DNA of 64,000 nt from Polaribacter sp. Q13 (GCF_016858305.2 NZ_CP074436.1:3182001-3246000); one strand, 5' to 3'. Numbered from the stretch's first letter, positions 33,287 to 42,492 are shown. The notes: a model not told the origin generated them from the sequence alone. Program-made: numbers and translations.

Positions 33287-34387
33287 TTGAAAGAAGAAAA
33301 ATTATTAGCGGTCTTAAGATTACAAAAATGCAAAGCTGTTGGCGATATTTTGGCCAAAAAGCTCATTGTAAACGTGGGTGATGTAGAGCAGGTGTTTAAA
33401 GAAAAGTCAGCAATACTCTCAAAAATTAACGGAATAGGTGGTCACGCTTTAAAACATTTGTTTGATGCAGAAAACATAGAATTAGCGCAGCAAGAGTTAA
33501 AATATATTCAAGATAATAATATCTCTTACACTTATTTTTTAGATGATGATTATCCTAAAAACCTACAACATTGTATGGATAGCCCCATATTATTGTTTAA
33601 AGATGGAAACTTAGATTTTTCTAATCAAAGAATTATTTCTATTGTAGGTACTAGAAACATAAGTTCTTATGGTAGAGATTTTTGTAATCAATTAATTAAG
33701 GAACTAGCGGTTCATAATCCTATTATTGTAAGTGGTTTTGCATACGGAGTAGATATTTGTGCGCATAAAGCGGCAATAGAAAATAATTTACAGACTATTG
33801 CTGTTTTGGCACATGGTTTTGAGCAAATTTATCCGAAGGTTCACAAAAAATATATCAATCAAGTAAATGAAAATGGAGGGTTTTTAACTGAATTTTGGAG
33901 TGAAGAAGCACCGTTGAGAGAAAATTTTTTAAAACGAAATAGAATTGTTGCAGGTATTTCTAAAGCAACCATTATTGTAGAATCTGCATCAAAAGGAGGT
34001 TCATTAGTAACGGCAGATATTGCAAATTCTTATAATAAAGATGTATTTGCGGTACCGGGTAGAACTACCGATATTTACAGTAAAGGTTGTAATAATTTAA
34101 TTAAAAATAATAGAGCTCATTTGCTAACCTCAGCAACAGATATTGTAAAAATGTTAAATTGGGATGTTCAAGAAAAATCGAAAACAATTCAGAAACAATT
34201 GTTTGTAGAACTCAATGAAAACGAGCAAAAAATTCATGATTTATTACACGATAAAGGGAAACAATTATTAGATGTTATTTCTTTAGAATGTAATATTCCT
34301 ATTTATCAATTATCATCCATTTTATTGCAATTAGAATTAAAAGGAGTTACAAAACCTTTACCCGGAAAGATGTTTGAACTTGCTTAA
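33287..34387 (+). CDS. dprA: DNA-processing protein DprA
   Basis: A 366-residue DprA/Smf protein that loads RecA on incoming single-stranded DNA in natural transformation. The N-terminal helix-hairpin region (VLRLQKCKAVGDILAKKL, INGIGGHALK) precedes the Rossmann-like core with SIVGTRNISSYGRDF, VSGFAYGVDICAHKAAI, TIAVLAHGFEQIYPKVHKK, and ASKGGSLVTADIANSYNKDVFAVPG. A winged-helix-like C-terminus closes the protein. The start is TTG at 33287; no ATG occurs before the conserved N-terminus. It is divergent from the HU-SPOR gene. Confidence 0.93.
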   Translation: MKEEKLLAVLRLQKCKAVGDILAKKLIVNVGDVEQVFKEKSAILSKINGIGGHALKHLFDAENIELAQQELKYIQDNNISYTYFLDDDYPKNLQHCMDSPILLFKDGNLDFSNQRIISIVGTRNISSYGRDFCNQLIKELAVHNPIIVSGFAYGVDICAHKAAIENNLQTIAVLAHGFEQIYPKVHKKYINQVNENGGFLTEFWSEEAPLRENFLKRNRIVAGISKATIIVESASKGGSLVTADIANSYNKDVFAVPGRTTDIYSKGCNNLIKNNRAHLLTSATDIVKMLNWDVQEKSKTIQKQLFVELNENEQKIHDLLHDKGKQLLDVISLECNIPIYQLSSILLQLELKGVTKPLPGKMFELA

Positions 34388-34394
34388 TATTGTC

Positions 34395-34402
34395 TATTTT
34401 TG
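34395..34402 (+). promoter_or_regulatory. Predicted promoter -7 box abutting the kinase-like gene
   Basis: TATTTTTG, exact TAnnTTTG match, then five bases (AAACT) and ATG at 34408. It starts seven bases after the dprA stop, so the next gene has its own, probably leaderless, transcript. Confidence 0.5.
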
Positions 34403-34407
34403 AAACT

Positions 34408-35475
34408 ATGAAGCCAGAAAGAAAATTAATGTCTAAAAAAAAACCAACATTTCCTGTTAATGAGATGTTGAGTGATTATTTAAAAAAATATAAAAGGAAT
34501 GTAAAAATTCCAATTTTTTATGATGATTTATTGCGTTTTCAAGGCTCGGTAACTGTGTATGATAAAAATGATGAAGACACACTTTGGATACGTACTTATT
34601 ATTCTGAATGGGATCGAGTAGAAATAGACAATAGTTTAAAGAAAATATACATGATGTTGCTTTCTGATGGAAGTGATGCGACACTACCTTTTTTAAATGT
34701 AGATGCCATAGATTTCTGTACGTTTGGGAATTCTAAACCCTTTAGAATTAAAGTAAGAAATATTTTAAATGATAATTTTACCTATTTCTATGTAAAAAAA
34801 GCAGATGCTTCTCGTGTGTACGGTTTAGAATTAGAACACATATTATCTCCGCATAATATCAATTTTTTGGTGTATAAAGACACGTTAATAGAAGAGCATA
34901 TTGTAGGAATTCCGGGAGATGATTTTATCAAAAACTTCCTACCAAAATGTACAGAGTCAGAAAAATCTCAAATCGCCAAAGAATTTGTAAAGTTTAAAGA
35001 ACGTTGCTTGGTACGTTTGCTAGGAGACATGCGTTCTTACAATTATGTGGTTACGCCAACACACGATTTTTTTAGCATCATTTATAAGATTAGGGCCATC
35101 GATTTCGATCAACAATCTTTTGAAGGGAATTTAAAAGTTTACAACCTACAATTTATGAAGGAAAACTTTAAAATGGTAGAAATGGTAAGTAAAAAGTTAC
35201 AAAATAGTTCTATAGAACAATACAAAATAGAAGAACGCTCCTTTATGGCAAAACGTATGATTACAGCGCCAAGAAGAACAGAATTTTTAATAAGATGTAT
35301 GAAAAACGATACCATTTCTTATCCAGAAAATGTAGCGTTATTAAAGAAGCAATTAATGAAATATGTGGGAGATGTAAAGTTTAAAGACTGTACTAATATG
35401 GGAGAAATCTTAGAAGCCATTCTTTCTTTTGTGAAACGTAATTATTTAGACATTAGTAATAAAGAATTGTTTTAG
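34408..35475 (+). CDS. Conserved hypothetical protein with protein-kinase-fold signature
   Basis: A 355-residue cytoplasmic protein that I do not recognise by name. Its motifs appear in the order of a kinase/phosphotransferase fold: Lys130-Lys131 in YFYVKKAD (ATP-binding lysine candidate), Glu141/Glu143 in GLELEH (helix C), a hinge-like TLIEEHIVGIPGDDF (159-173), a catalytic-loop-like LGDMRSYN with Asp207 and Asn212, and AIDFDQQ with Asp232 in the DFG position. The usual Gly-rich loop is not obvious. Substrate unknown; kinase activity is my inference. A TTG at 34390 in frame would add six residues, but the promoter box lies inside that stretch, so ATG 34408 is preferred. Confidence 0.6.
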   Translation: MKPERKLMSKKKPTFPVNEMLSDYLKKYKRNVKIPIFYDDLLRFQGSVTVYDKNDEDTLWIRTYYSEWDRVEIDNSLKKIYMMLLSDGSDATLPFLNVDAIDFCTFGNSKPFRIKVRNILNDNFTYFYVKKADASRVYGLELEHILSPHNINFLVYKDTLIEEHIVGIPGDDFIKNFLPKCTESEKSQIAKEFVKFKERCLVRLLGDMRSYNYVVTPTHDFFSIIYKIRAIDFDQQSFEGNLKVYNLQFMKENFKMVEMVSKKLQNSSIEQYKIEERSFMAKRMITAPRRTEFLIRCMKNDTISYPENVALLKKQLMKYVGDVKFKDCTNMGEILEAILSFVKRNYLDISNKELF

Positions 35476-35480
35476 AAGCT

Positions 35481-35560
35481 ATTTCCAGCTTTCCGTTATA
35501 TCTTTTTTTGAAAAAACAAAAAAAGGATGACACTTCAATCTGGGCTAGACTTGTTTGTAT
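35481..35560. repeat. Interspersed repeat copy (T-tract/A-tract 'aaaggatg' element)
   Basis: tatatctttttttg then aaaaaacaaaaaaaggatga and cacttcaatc, closely matching the element at 20146-20200. The outer part (ctttccgttata) resembles the longer copy at 53683-53776. Non-coding, just after the kinase-like gene. Confidence 0.65.
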
Positions 35561-35612
35561 ACTTTTTTACTTAAAGAATTTCAAACATCAATATAAGAAA
35601 GGTTTTTAACTG

Positions 35613-35647
35613 AAAAAAAGGACGGAAAAATTAATTTACGTCCTTTT
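35613..35647 (-). terminator. Terminator of the DUF4374 operon
   Basis: Nine-base stem aaaaggacg / cgtcctttt around a 14-base loop. On the minus strand the hairpin is followed by a run of T, placed 33 bases after the DUF4374 stop. Confidence 0.75.
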
Positions 35648-35679
35648 GCTTTTTATCTAATATTTAAAAAGAAATTTAG

Positions 35680-36987
35680 TTAAAAAAGACCAATATAAGA
35701 TGCGTCTGTAGTACCTGTTTTTAACGTAGCTCCTTTTGTAAAACCATTTGCCGTAGCGTCTTCAGGATTAAAAATATATACATTTCCTTCACCACCTAAA
35801 GAAGTTAAAGCCATGTATAATTTACCATCAATTACACTTGCCCATTGGTATTGGCGCAACCATAAATCTAAAGGAATATTCATGGTAATTGCGGTTTTGT
35901 TATAGATGTCTACACGAACAACATCCCAATTAGAACTTGCATTATCACCTTTATCAGTATTTAATACAGGAACATATCCAATTCCGTTACCAACATAAAA
36001 CCAACCTGTATTGGCTTCTGCACCATGTCCTAAAAGAGATTTAACGTCAAACTTACCATAAGAAGTATCATAAATGCCATTTGTAATTTTCATCATAGAA
36101 ACATCACCATTTGTAACCAATTGATAAGTGTCTCCATTTTCATCCTTATGTGCAACAGGAGTTCTATATCCGTTTGTAGAACCTTGTGCTAAAGTAGAAG
36201 TAATTGTTGTTTCATTATCTAAAGTTGGGTAATCTACTACTAAAGTCTCTATATTCTCATAAACCATTGTACCTTTTTCTCCTGTTGTTGCATCGTAAAA
36301 ACTTTTAGCAACACCATAGTATAGTTTTCCATTTGTTACAACGGGTGCATCAATTCTAGAAACATAAATACCGGCTGCAGCTTCTGTTTCACTTATCGGA
36401 AATTTAAAAGAATTGTCTTCTAAAATAGACATTGTTTTTAAGTCTACACGCGCTAAAGTAATGGTTGCTTCCGTTTTTAAGTATGTAGAAGTTTCATCAT
36501 TTGGGTCTTCATAAATGTTTTCTGTACTTACGTTTTGTAACATGGCGTAATTTTCATCAATTTTAGTCCAACGAGGATATGCAGTTCCCATAACAGCTTC
36601 AACTTGCGTTGTTGCAGTTAAATTATAGTTTTGACCACTTAAATAATCATACTTTGTAACGGTACCACCACCATAATTTAAATTGTATAAAACATTTCCA
36701 TCATTAGAAGCGTATACTCTTGCAGTACGTGTAGAAGGTATTTCGTATCCAAAGCCACTAAATGTAAATGTTTTGTTAGGGTTGTTAAGTTCTGTAACAG
36801 TTGCTCCTTGTGCATATGTTGCAGAGTTGCCTGTAGAGCTAGAACCTAATACTAAATGATAGGTGCGTTCTGTTGATGGATCTGGAGTTAAGGAGCCTTC
36901 ATCATCATTACTCGTACAAGAAAAAGTTGATGCTGTTAAAGCCGATAAACAGGCTAGTTTTAATAAAGATTTAAAATTGAAATTCAT
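35680..36987 (-). CDS. DUF4374 lipoprotein, probable ligand-binding partner of the TonB receptor
   Basis: A 435-residue lipoprotein. The signal ends LTASTFSCTSNDD with Cys24 as the likely lipidated residue, followed by an acidic surface-export-type stretch (SNDDEG). The mature part repeats beta-strand units (YHLVLGSSS, YDYLSGQNYNL, YMALTSLGGEGNVYIFNP) and looks like a beta-propeller. DUF4374 proteins sit beside TonB receptors; from memory, Bacteroides XusB, which binds ferric enterobactin, belongs here. It follows its receptor gene by 24 bases and should present a ferric siderophore or related ligand at the cell surface. Confidence 0.82.
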   Translation of the reverse strand: MNFNFKSLLKLACLSALTASTFSCTSNDDEGSLTPDPSTERTYHLVLGSSSTGNSATYAQGATVTELNNPNKTFTFSGFGYEIPSTRTARVYASNDGNVLYNLNYGGGTVTKYDYLSGQNYNLTATTQVEAVMGTAYPRWTKIDENYAMLQNVSTENIYEDPNDETSTYLKTEATITLARVDLKTMSILEDNSFKFPISETEAAAGIYVSRIDAPVVTNGKLYYGVAKSFYDATTGEKGTMVYENIETLVVDYPTLDNETTITSTLAQGSTNGYRTPVAHKDENGDTYQLVTNGDVSMMKITNGIYDTSYGKFDVKSLLGHGAEANTGWFYVGNGIGYVPVLNTDKGDNASSNWDVVRVDIYNKTAITMNIPLDLWLRQYQWASVIDGKLYMALTSLGGEGNVYIFNPEDATANGFTKGATLKTGTTDASYIGLF

Positions 36988-37011
36988 AATACTTGTTTTT
37001 AATAGTTGTGG

Positions 37012-39423
37012 TTATAAAATTGAAAATGTAAGTTTTGTATAAAACCCTCTTCCAGGTTTTTGTAAAGCGTAATTATCAAAGAGTTGATTATCAAATATAT
37101 TTTTAACATCAAAACTTAGTGTTACTTTGTTTTTAGGAAAAGTGTATGCAAAACCAGCATTTAAAGATTTTTGAGTTGGTATGGTTGTTTTGTTTGCGCC
37201 ACCAAGTTTAGTTCCGTGGCGTAGAAAATCGTGCACATACAAAAAGTTGGTAATTAAAGAGAAGTTAGATCCTTTTTGTATGAGGTCTTTTTTAATAAAC
37301 CTCACATTATAATTCATAGTAAAATAAGGTGTGTTTTTAAGTCTGTCATAAGATTCTAAAATAGCTTTTCCATCTGTATTAAAAGTAGTTGTGTATTCTC
37401 TAGCATTAAAAAAAGAGGTATTACCATTAAAGAATAAAGCTTTATTGTAATTGTAGTTTAACTCAAAATCGAAACCTCTTGTTTGTACTTTTCCGATGTT
37501 GGTACTTTCAAAAAACTCTTCATCGTTTCCTACGGGAAATTTCATAATTAAATCTTTGGTATCACGTATAAACAGGTTAGAGGTTACACCAACGGTATGT
37601 TTTTTATAAGTAATATTGGTAACGGAAACTCCTAAGTTGTAATTATTACTGTGCTCTGGCTTTAGGTTTAATGCGGCATATTCTCCTGCAGCAGCATTAC
37701 CAAAAACTTCATCTTCATTTGGTAAACGAATGGCTTTTTCTGCAGAACCAAATACTGTCAGTTTAGGAGAAATTGTATAAGAAATTGCTCCTCCATACCC
37801 AAAATTGTTAGATTTTATATTGTTTTCTTCAATTTCTATGGTTGCGCCTGATGTGTTTGAAGTTCGGGTGCGTATTTTAGAAGTTCTATCCATAAAATAC
37901 GACTTTGCAAAAGCAGTTGTACGTAATTTTTTTTCAAAAGATAAATTTTCAAAAGAAAGAGCTGTAATGTTTTTGGTATATTTCCGTTCTTCTTTTAATG
38001 CACTTTCTGCAGCCGGAAGTATTGGGTCGTTAGAATCTCTATTAAATGTATTTAGTAAATTGTTTAATTGCAATGTATTGTTTTCTTTAATTTTGTAAGC
38101 TAAATTAACTCGCGAGTTAAAGGTTTGGTCAATGTCTTTTTGTAACGTAGGTTTACTAGCTTCTGCACCTTCTGTCCATTCTGTAATTTGGTTTTTATCA
38201 TTAACAATTGGTGTGCCTAACCAATTAAATTGTGTAGCAATTGTGTCAATTACTTTTCTGTTAAGAGTAGATAAAGAAGCAAAAGCACTAATGTCTAAAT
38301 TTTTAAAAACATCTTTCTTAGCATATTCTAAACTATACATATTAGTGTGCTGTTCTGTAAATCTGTTACCGTAAACAATTTCCATAGTAGCACCTGTTTG
38401 TATTTGCTTATCCATGTTAGACAGTAAAGCGCCAAATAAAAATTTGTCTGCCCAATCTACGTTGGTATACCCAATTTCTGCTTTTCCGCCTTGCGACCTG
38501 TATCTGTCATGAAAACGTTTTGCTTTTATTAAAACACTAGGACCTTTATAAACTGGGGTTACCCTTACTTGGTCTCCCCAAACCTTATAATCGTTATCTG
38601 CATAATTAACAAAGGCAGAACCTCTTGCCGTAAATCCGTTTTTATTATTTCTGTAACCACCAATTACGTCTGAGCGATAGGTGCCAAACGAACCCGCAGA
38701 AACGGAAGCTCGCAATTCATTTTTTGTAACTCCATTTAATACAATGTTTATGGCGCCTCCCATTGCATCATCTGACAAATGAGGAGGAACTACTCCTTTG
38801 TAAACTTCAATACGCTTTATTAATGATGGAGGAATGCTGTTTAAAGAAAACGAAGGGCCAAAATTTCTGATAGGAACACCGTCAATAAATATTTTAACAG
38901 AATTACCTGTCATTCCGTTTAAATTGTAATGAGTATGAGAACCTAAACCACCAGATTGTCTAACTCTTACACCTGCAGATTGGTCTAAAAGTTCATTAAC
39001 TTGAATAGATTGTACGGCTACTTTTTTGGTTTCAATTACATTTACGGCAAAACCCTTTTCTTCAATCTTCTTTTTTCTTGTTTTAGATACAATAAGAACT
39101 TCGTCTAATTGGTTTACTGTATAATCGAGTACTACATTTACTTCTTTTTGTGGGGAGTTTAGAGTAATATTAATTTTTTTAATTTTTGAATTTAAAGAGG
39201 TAAAGTGAATTGTATAATCGCCAAAAGGAACTTTTCTTAAATAAAAATCACCATTTATGTCTGAAGTTGTTTCCTTAAAAAAATCTTGACCACTTATTAC
39301 AATGTAAGCATCAACTGCAATTTCGTTATTATTAAATTTTACTTTTCCGTAAAAATCTCCTTCTTGACCAAAAGTAGTATATGATATAAATAGTAGTATA
39401 AAAGTTTTAAAAAAAGAAGGCAT
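37012..39423 (-). CDS. TonB-dependent outer-membrane receptor (siderophore type)
   Basis: An 803-residue receptor. A signal peptide (FFKTFILLFISYTTFGQ) precedes a carboxypeptidase-like domain (about 20-100, GKVKFNNNEIAVDAYIVI, INGDFYLRKVPFGDYTI). The plug domain follows (VQVNELLDQSAGVRVRQSGGLGS, IFIDGVPIRNFGPSF, VEVYKG-like IEVYKGVVP), then a 22-strand barrel ending with an aromatic C-terminus, FYTKLTFSIL. It lacks the SusC long N-terminal signature and any SusD partner. Paired with a DUF4374 lipoprotein, it probably imports an iron chelate. A TAnnTTTG box lies 18 bases upstream. Confidence 0.9.
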   Translation of the reverse strand: MPSFFKTFILLFISYTTFGQEGDFYGKVKFNNNEIAVDAYIVISGQDFFKETTSDINGDFYLRKVPFGDYTIHFTSLNSKIKKINITLNSPQKEVNVVLDYTVNQLDEVLIVSKTRKKKIEEKGFAVNVIETKKVAVQSIQVNELLDQSAGVRVRQSGGLGSHTHYNLNGMTGNSVKIFIDGVPIRNFGPSFSLNSIPPSLIKRIEVYKGVVPPHLSDDAMGGAINIVLNGVTKNELRASVSAGSFGTYRSDVIGGYRNNKNGFTARGSAFVNYADNDYKVWGDQVRVTPVYKGPSVLIKAKRFHDRYRSQGGKAEIGYTNVDWADKFLFGALLSNMDKQIQTGATMEIVYGNRFTEQHTNMYSLEYAKKDVFKNLDISAFASLSTLNRKVIDTIATQFNWLGTPIVNDKNQITEWTEGAEASKPTLQKDIDQTFNSRVNLAYKIKENNTLQLNNLLNTFNRDSNDPILPAAESALKEERKYTKNITALSFENLSFEKKLRTTAFAKSYFMDRTSKIRTRTSNTSGATIEIEENNIKSNNFGYGGAISYTISPKLTVFGSAEKAIRLPNEDEVFGNAAAGEYAALNLKPEHSNNYNLGVSVTNITYKKHTVGVTSNLFIRDTKDLIMKFPVGNDEEFFESTNIGKVQTRGFDFELNYNYNKALFFNGNTSFFNAREYTTTFNTDGKAILESYDRLKNTPYFTMNYNVRFIKKDLIQKGSNFSLITNFLYVHDFLRHGTKLGGANKTTIPTQKSLNAGFAYTFPKNKVTLSFDVKNIFDNQLFDNYALQKPGRGFYTKLTFSIL

Positions 39424-39440
39424 TTGTTTTTATTTTTCGG

Positions 39441-39448
39441 CAAATATA
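39441..39448 (-). promoter_or_regulatory. Predicted promoter -7 box of the TonB-DUF4374 operon
   Basis: Minus strand TATATTTG, exact match, 18 bases before the receptor ATG. No palindromic Fur-like operator was convincingly seen next to it. Confidence 0.5.
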
Positions 39449-39721
39449 AGAACTATTTATAATTGGTCTAAATAAACTTAATAAATTTTACAAATTATTT
39501 TTCAGGATGATTCTAAGAGAAATAGGGTTCTTTTTTAGTATTAAGATGTGGAATTATTAAAAATAAGTCTATTTTATTAATGATTGTGTAAAATAAGAGT
39601 TGTGAGTTTGTCGTTTTTTAGGAGGGTTATCTTCTAAAAAAAACAGTTAATGATGTATTTTAGGAGATGCCTACAATAAGAAAACTAAATTAGTTGGGTA
39701 GTAATAGCTAGTTAAGTAATT

Positions 39722-40579
39722 TTACTTTTTACTTCTAATACTTTCAATAATAACGGTAGATAAAATTAAACCACCACCAATAAAAGTATTAAAACTAGGT
39801 ATCTCGTTTACAAAAAGATAGGCAATTATAATTCCAAAAATTGGTTGAACACTACTAATAATACTAGCGGTAGCAACAGAGAAATGTTTTAGAGAGTGTA
39901 CCATCATTGTATGCCCAATAGAAGTGGTTAGTAAGGCTACTAGTATTAAAAGCGGAATTTGACTTTGTAGGTTTGTAAAATCACTAAAAAATAAAGTAGG
40001 AATTAAAAGTACTGCAACTACTATCATTTGATGTAGCATTAACATACTGCCATCATATTCTTTTACGTGTTTTTTTATGGTAAGGTTTCTAAGTGCATAA
40101 CAGAACGCAGAAAAAATTCCGAATAAAATTCCTTTTAAATGATCATTTTCTAAAGAAAAATCAGGTACTAGAATGTACACGCCAATTAAAACGATAACGG
40201 CTAAAAATACATGCACAGGATTTAATTTTTGTTTAGAGAAAAAAGGTTCTAAGAAAGCTGTAATTACAGGGAAAGTATAGATAGAGAGCATTCCTAGAGC
40301 TACGTTAGAGAGTTTTAGGGCGATAAAATAAGTAACCCAATGGGCTGTCATAAAAAAACCACTAATGATAAAAGAAATAAAATCTGCTCTCGATTTTATT
40401 TTTAAATCTATCTTTTTAATTTTACAAAAGATAAAAATAAAAATAGTTGCTAAAATAGCTCTGCAGAAAATGATAGCTTCTGCTGGTAAAGCAATATATT
40501 TTCCTAATACACCAGAAGTGCTTACAAAAAGAGTTCCTAAAAGTAAAAATGATAAATTTTTGCCGTGTGAGTTTTCCAT
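39722..40579 (-). CDS. EamA/DMT-family transporter
   Basis: A 285-residue inner-membrane protein with ten hydrophobic helices arranged as two EamA repeats of five, for example LSFLLLGTLFVSTSGVLGKYI and ILFGIFSAFCYALRNLTIKKH opening each half. The second half ends with SVATASIISSVQPIFGIIIAYLFVNEIPSFNTFIGGGLIL, a typical DMT motif. These transporters export amino acids, nucleotides or other metabolites; the substrate cannot be inferred. The 298-base gap to the TonB receptor holds only that receptor's promoter and an AT-rich inverted repeat at 39614-39641. Confidence 0.88.
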   Translation of the reverse strand: MENSHGKNLSFLLLGTLFVSTSGVLGKYIALPAEAIIFCRAILATIFIFIFCKIKKIDLKIKSRADFISFIISGFFMTAHWVTYFIALKLSNVALGMLSIYTFPVITAFLEPFFSKQKLNPVHVFLAVIVLIGVYILVPDFSLENDHLKGILFGIFSAFCYALRNLTIKKHVKEYDGSMLMLHQMIVVAVLLIPTLFFSDFTNLQSQIPLLILVALLTTSIGHTMMVHSLKHFSVATASIISSVQPIFGIIIAYLFVNEIPSFNTFIGGGLILSTVIIESIRSKK

Positions 40580-40625
40580 TTTTATTTTTGGGGGTGGGGT
40601 AAGGAAGTGGTGAGTGGTATTTAAG

Positions 40626-41177
40626 TTATTGTTTCCATTCTAAAGTTTCTATTAAGCGTAAAATATCTTCTTTAATATAACTTACAGCAGGTAAAATAGA
40701 ATCGTAGTTTGGTTTTGCGTAAAAATACAAAGAACCTTTTATAAAGTTTTTGGTACTATCTGTTAAATGAAATTGAATTTGAGAGGCGGCATTTCCAGTA
40801 ATGTCATAAATACTTCCAAAAACTCTTTTTTTTGGGTTTATAAAATCTTTTGGAATAATTTGATCTGCTTTTATAGTGTGTTTAAAAACTAGTTTTTCTG
40901 CCTCCGTTAATAGTTCTTTAATGTTATTTTTTACCGGTCTGTAAGTAATATCAATAGAAGCTTTTAAATTTGGGTATTTAATAGTTAACCAATTATTTGC
41001 TTCATTAATAACTTGGGTGTTTTCTAAAACATCAAAAGAGTAAGGTCTTTCTAAATCTAATTTTTTGTAAGATTTAGTAGGATACGTTAAACTTAAGTAT
41101 CCTTTTGGTTTTGGTAAAATATCATCTTTACATGAAAGAAAAAGTATTGTAAATAGTAAGGGTAAAATGTTACGCAT
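40626..41177 (-). CDS. gldD: Gliding motility lipoprotein GldD
   Basis: A 183-residue lipoprotein with signal MRNILPLLFTILFLSCKDD and lipidated Cys16. The sequence (PKPKGYLSLTYPTKSYKKLDLERPYSFDV, then YRPVKNNIKELLTEAEKLVFKHTIKAD) matches GldD, which in Flavobacterium johnsoniae is needed for gliding and, with other Gld proteins, for function of the type IX secretion/motility machinery. Its first eight bases overlap the gldE end, so the two are translationally coupled, as in other flavobacteria. Confidence 0.93.
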   Translation of the reverse strand: MRNILPLLFTILFLSCKDDILPKPKGYLSLTYPTKSYKKLDLERPYSFDVLENTQVINEANNWLTIKYPNLKASIDITYRPVKNNIKELLTEAEKLVFKHTIKADQIIPKDFINPKKRVFGSIYDITGNAASQIQFHLTDSTKNFIKGSLYFYAKPNYDSILPAVSYIKEDILRLIETLEWKQ

Positions 41178-42492
41178 TTCTAGTAGCTTTAACTTGTTTA
41201 ATGCGTTTTTTATCTAACGCTTGTATTGTAAACGTGTAATTCTTGAAATTTATTTTCTCCCCTTTTTTAGGGAACTTACCAGAAATTTCTAAAATAAAAC
41301 CAGCTAAGGTTTCGCTCTCACCTTTTTCTTCTTCAAATATTTCTTCATCTTCATCATCTAAAACCCTACAAAAATCTTTAATAGAAGTTTTTCCTTCAAA
41401 AATATAATTGTTTTCATCAATTTTAGAGTACGATAAATCTTCATCATCAAACTCATCATTTATATCGCCAACAATTTCTTCTATTACATCTTCTAAGGTA
41501 ACTAATCCGCTTGTTCCTCCATATTCATCAACAACGATTGCTAAGTGATTTTTTTTCTCTCTAAAGTCGGCTAATAAATCATCTAACTTTTTATTTTCTG
41601 GCACAAAAAAAGGTTCTCTTACTAATTCTTGCCATTTAAAGGTTTTTTTATTTAAATGAGCAAGTAAATCTTTGGCATACAAAACCCCAACTATATTGTC
41701 TATGTTGTCTTTATAAACAGGGTTTCTAGAATAGCCGTTTTTTAGAATTTTGTTTAAAACATCTTCGTAAGATTCGTCGTCAGAAAGTGCAAATATATCT
41801 ATACGAGGTACCATAATTTGTACCGTTTCTGTGTTTCCAAAAGTAACAATGCCTTCTAGTATTTTTTGTTCATCTTTTGTGGTAGCGCCTTCAGAAGTTA
41901 ACTCTAATGCTTGTGATAACCTTTCTACAGAAAAATTAGAATTTTTACTACCCAGTTTGTTCTCAATCCATTTTGTAAGGGTTATTAAGGGCAAACTAAA
42001 AGGTGTTAGCAAAATATTTATTGCATGTATAAATTTAGACATTGTTTTAGAAAAACGAAGCGCATTTCTAGAAGCGTAAACCTTTGGTAATACTTCACCA
42101 AATAAAAGGATTAAGAAGGTTACTAAAACAATTTCTAATAAAAAACGAATAGGAACTGTAAAGAAATAAAGATTTAGTTGATAGTTAAAATTGCCAAACA
42201 TTGTATCTGCTAAGGATGCAAATAATAAAACAATTAAAATGTTTATAAAATTGTTGGTTATTAATATTGTAGCTAATAATTTTCTGGGTCTTTCTAATAA
42301 AGATACAACGATGTTTTGTTCTTTTCCGTGGTTAGAAAGTTCATTTAAATCTGTCTGAGAAAGAGAGAAAAAGGCAACTTCTGCTCCAGAAACTAATGCA
42401 GAACTTACTAATAGAATAATTAGAAAAACTGCATTTAAGGTAGTTACAAAATCTATTGAAGCAAAAAATAAAAATTCGGGATCTGGGTCCAA
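41170..42492 (-). CDS. gldE: GldE, CBS-domain/CorC-type membrane protein
   Basis: A 440-residue membrane protein. A DUF21 domain with four hydrophobic segments occupies about residues 10-200 (LVSGAEVAFFSLSQTDLNEL is its signature). A pair of CBS domains follows at about 220-340 (VQIMVPRIDIFAL, RNPVYKDNIDNIVGVLYAKDL, LAIVVDEYGGTSGLVTLEDVIEEIVGDI). A C-terminal CorC/HlyC domain (about 360-435) ends the protein. The general family resembles hemolysin-C/magnesium-efflux proteins. The identity as GldE comes from position between ssb and gldD, a conserved flavobacterial order, and from GldD-GldE partnership. Confidence 0.92.
   Translation of the reverse strand: MDPDPEFLFFASIDFVTTLNAVFLIILLVSSALVSGAEVAFFSLSQTDLNELSNHGKEQNIVVSLLERPRKLLATILITNNFINILIVLLFASLADTMFGNFNYQLNLYFFTVPIRFLLEIVLVTFLILLFGEVLPKVYASRNALRFSKTMSKFIHAINILLTPFSLPLITLTKWIENKLGSKNSNFSVERLSQALELTSEGATTKDEQKILEGIVTFGNTETVQIMVPRIDIFALSDDESYEDVLNKILKNGYSRNPVYKDNIDNIVGVLYAKDLLAHLNKKTFKWQELVREPFFVPENKKLDDLLADFREKKNHLAIVVDEYGGTSGLVTLEDVIEEIVGDINDEFDDEDLSYSKIDENNYIFEGKTSIKDFCRVLDDEDEEIFEEEKGESETLAGFILEISGKFPKKGEKINFKNYTFTIQALDKKRIKQVKATRNA

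Noticed and set aside
39614..39641. Hairpin ttttttaggag / cttctaaaaaa as terminator of the EamA gene
   Set aside because: On both strands the hairpin begins with T and ends with A, the reverse of a terminator, and it lies about 100 bases from the gene end.
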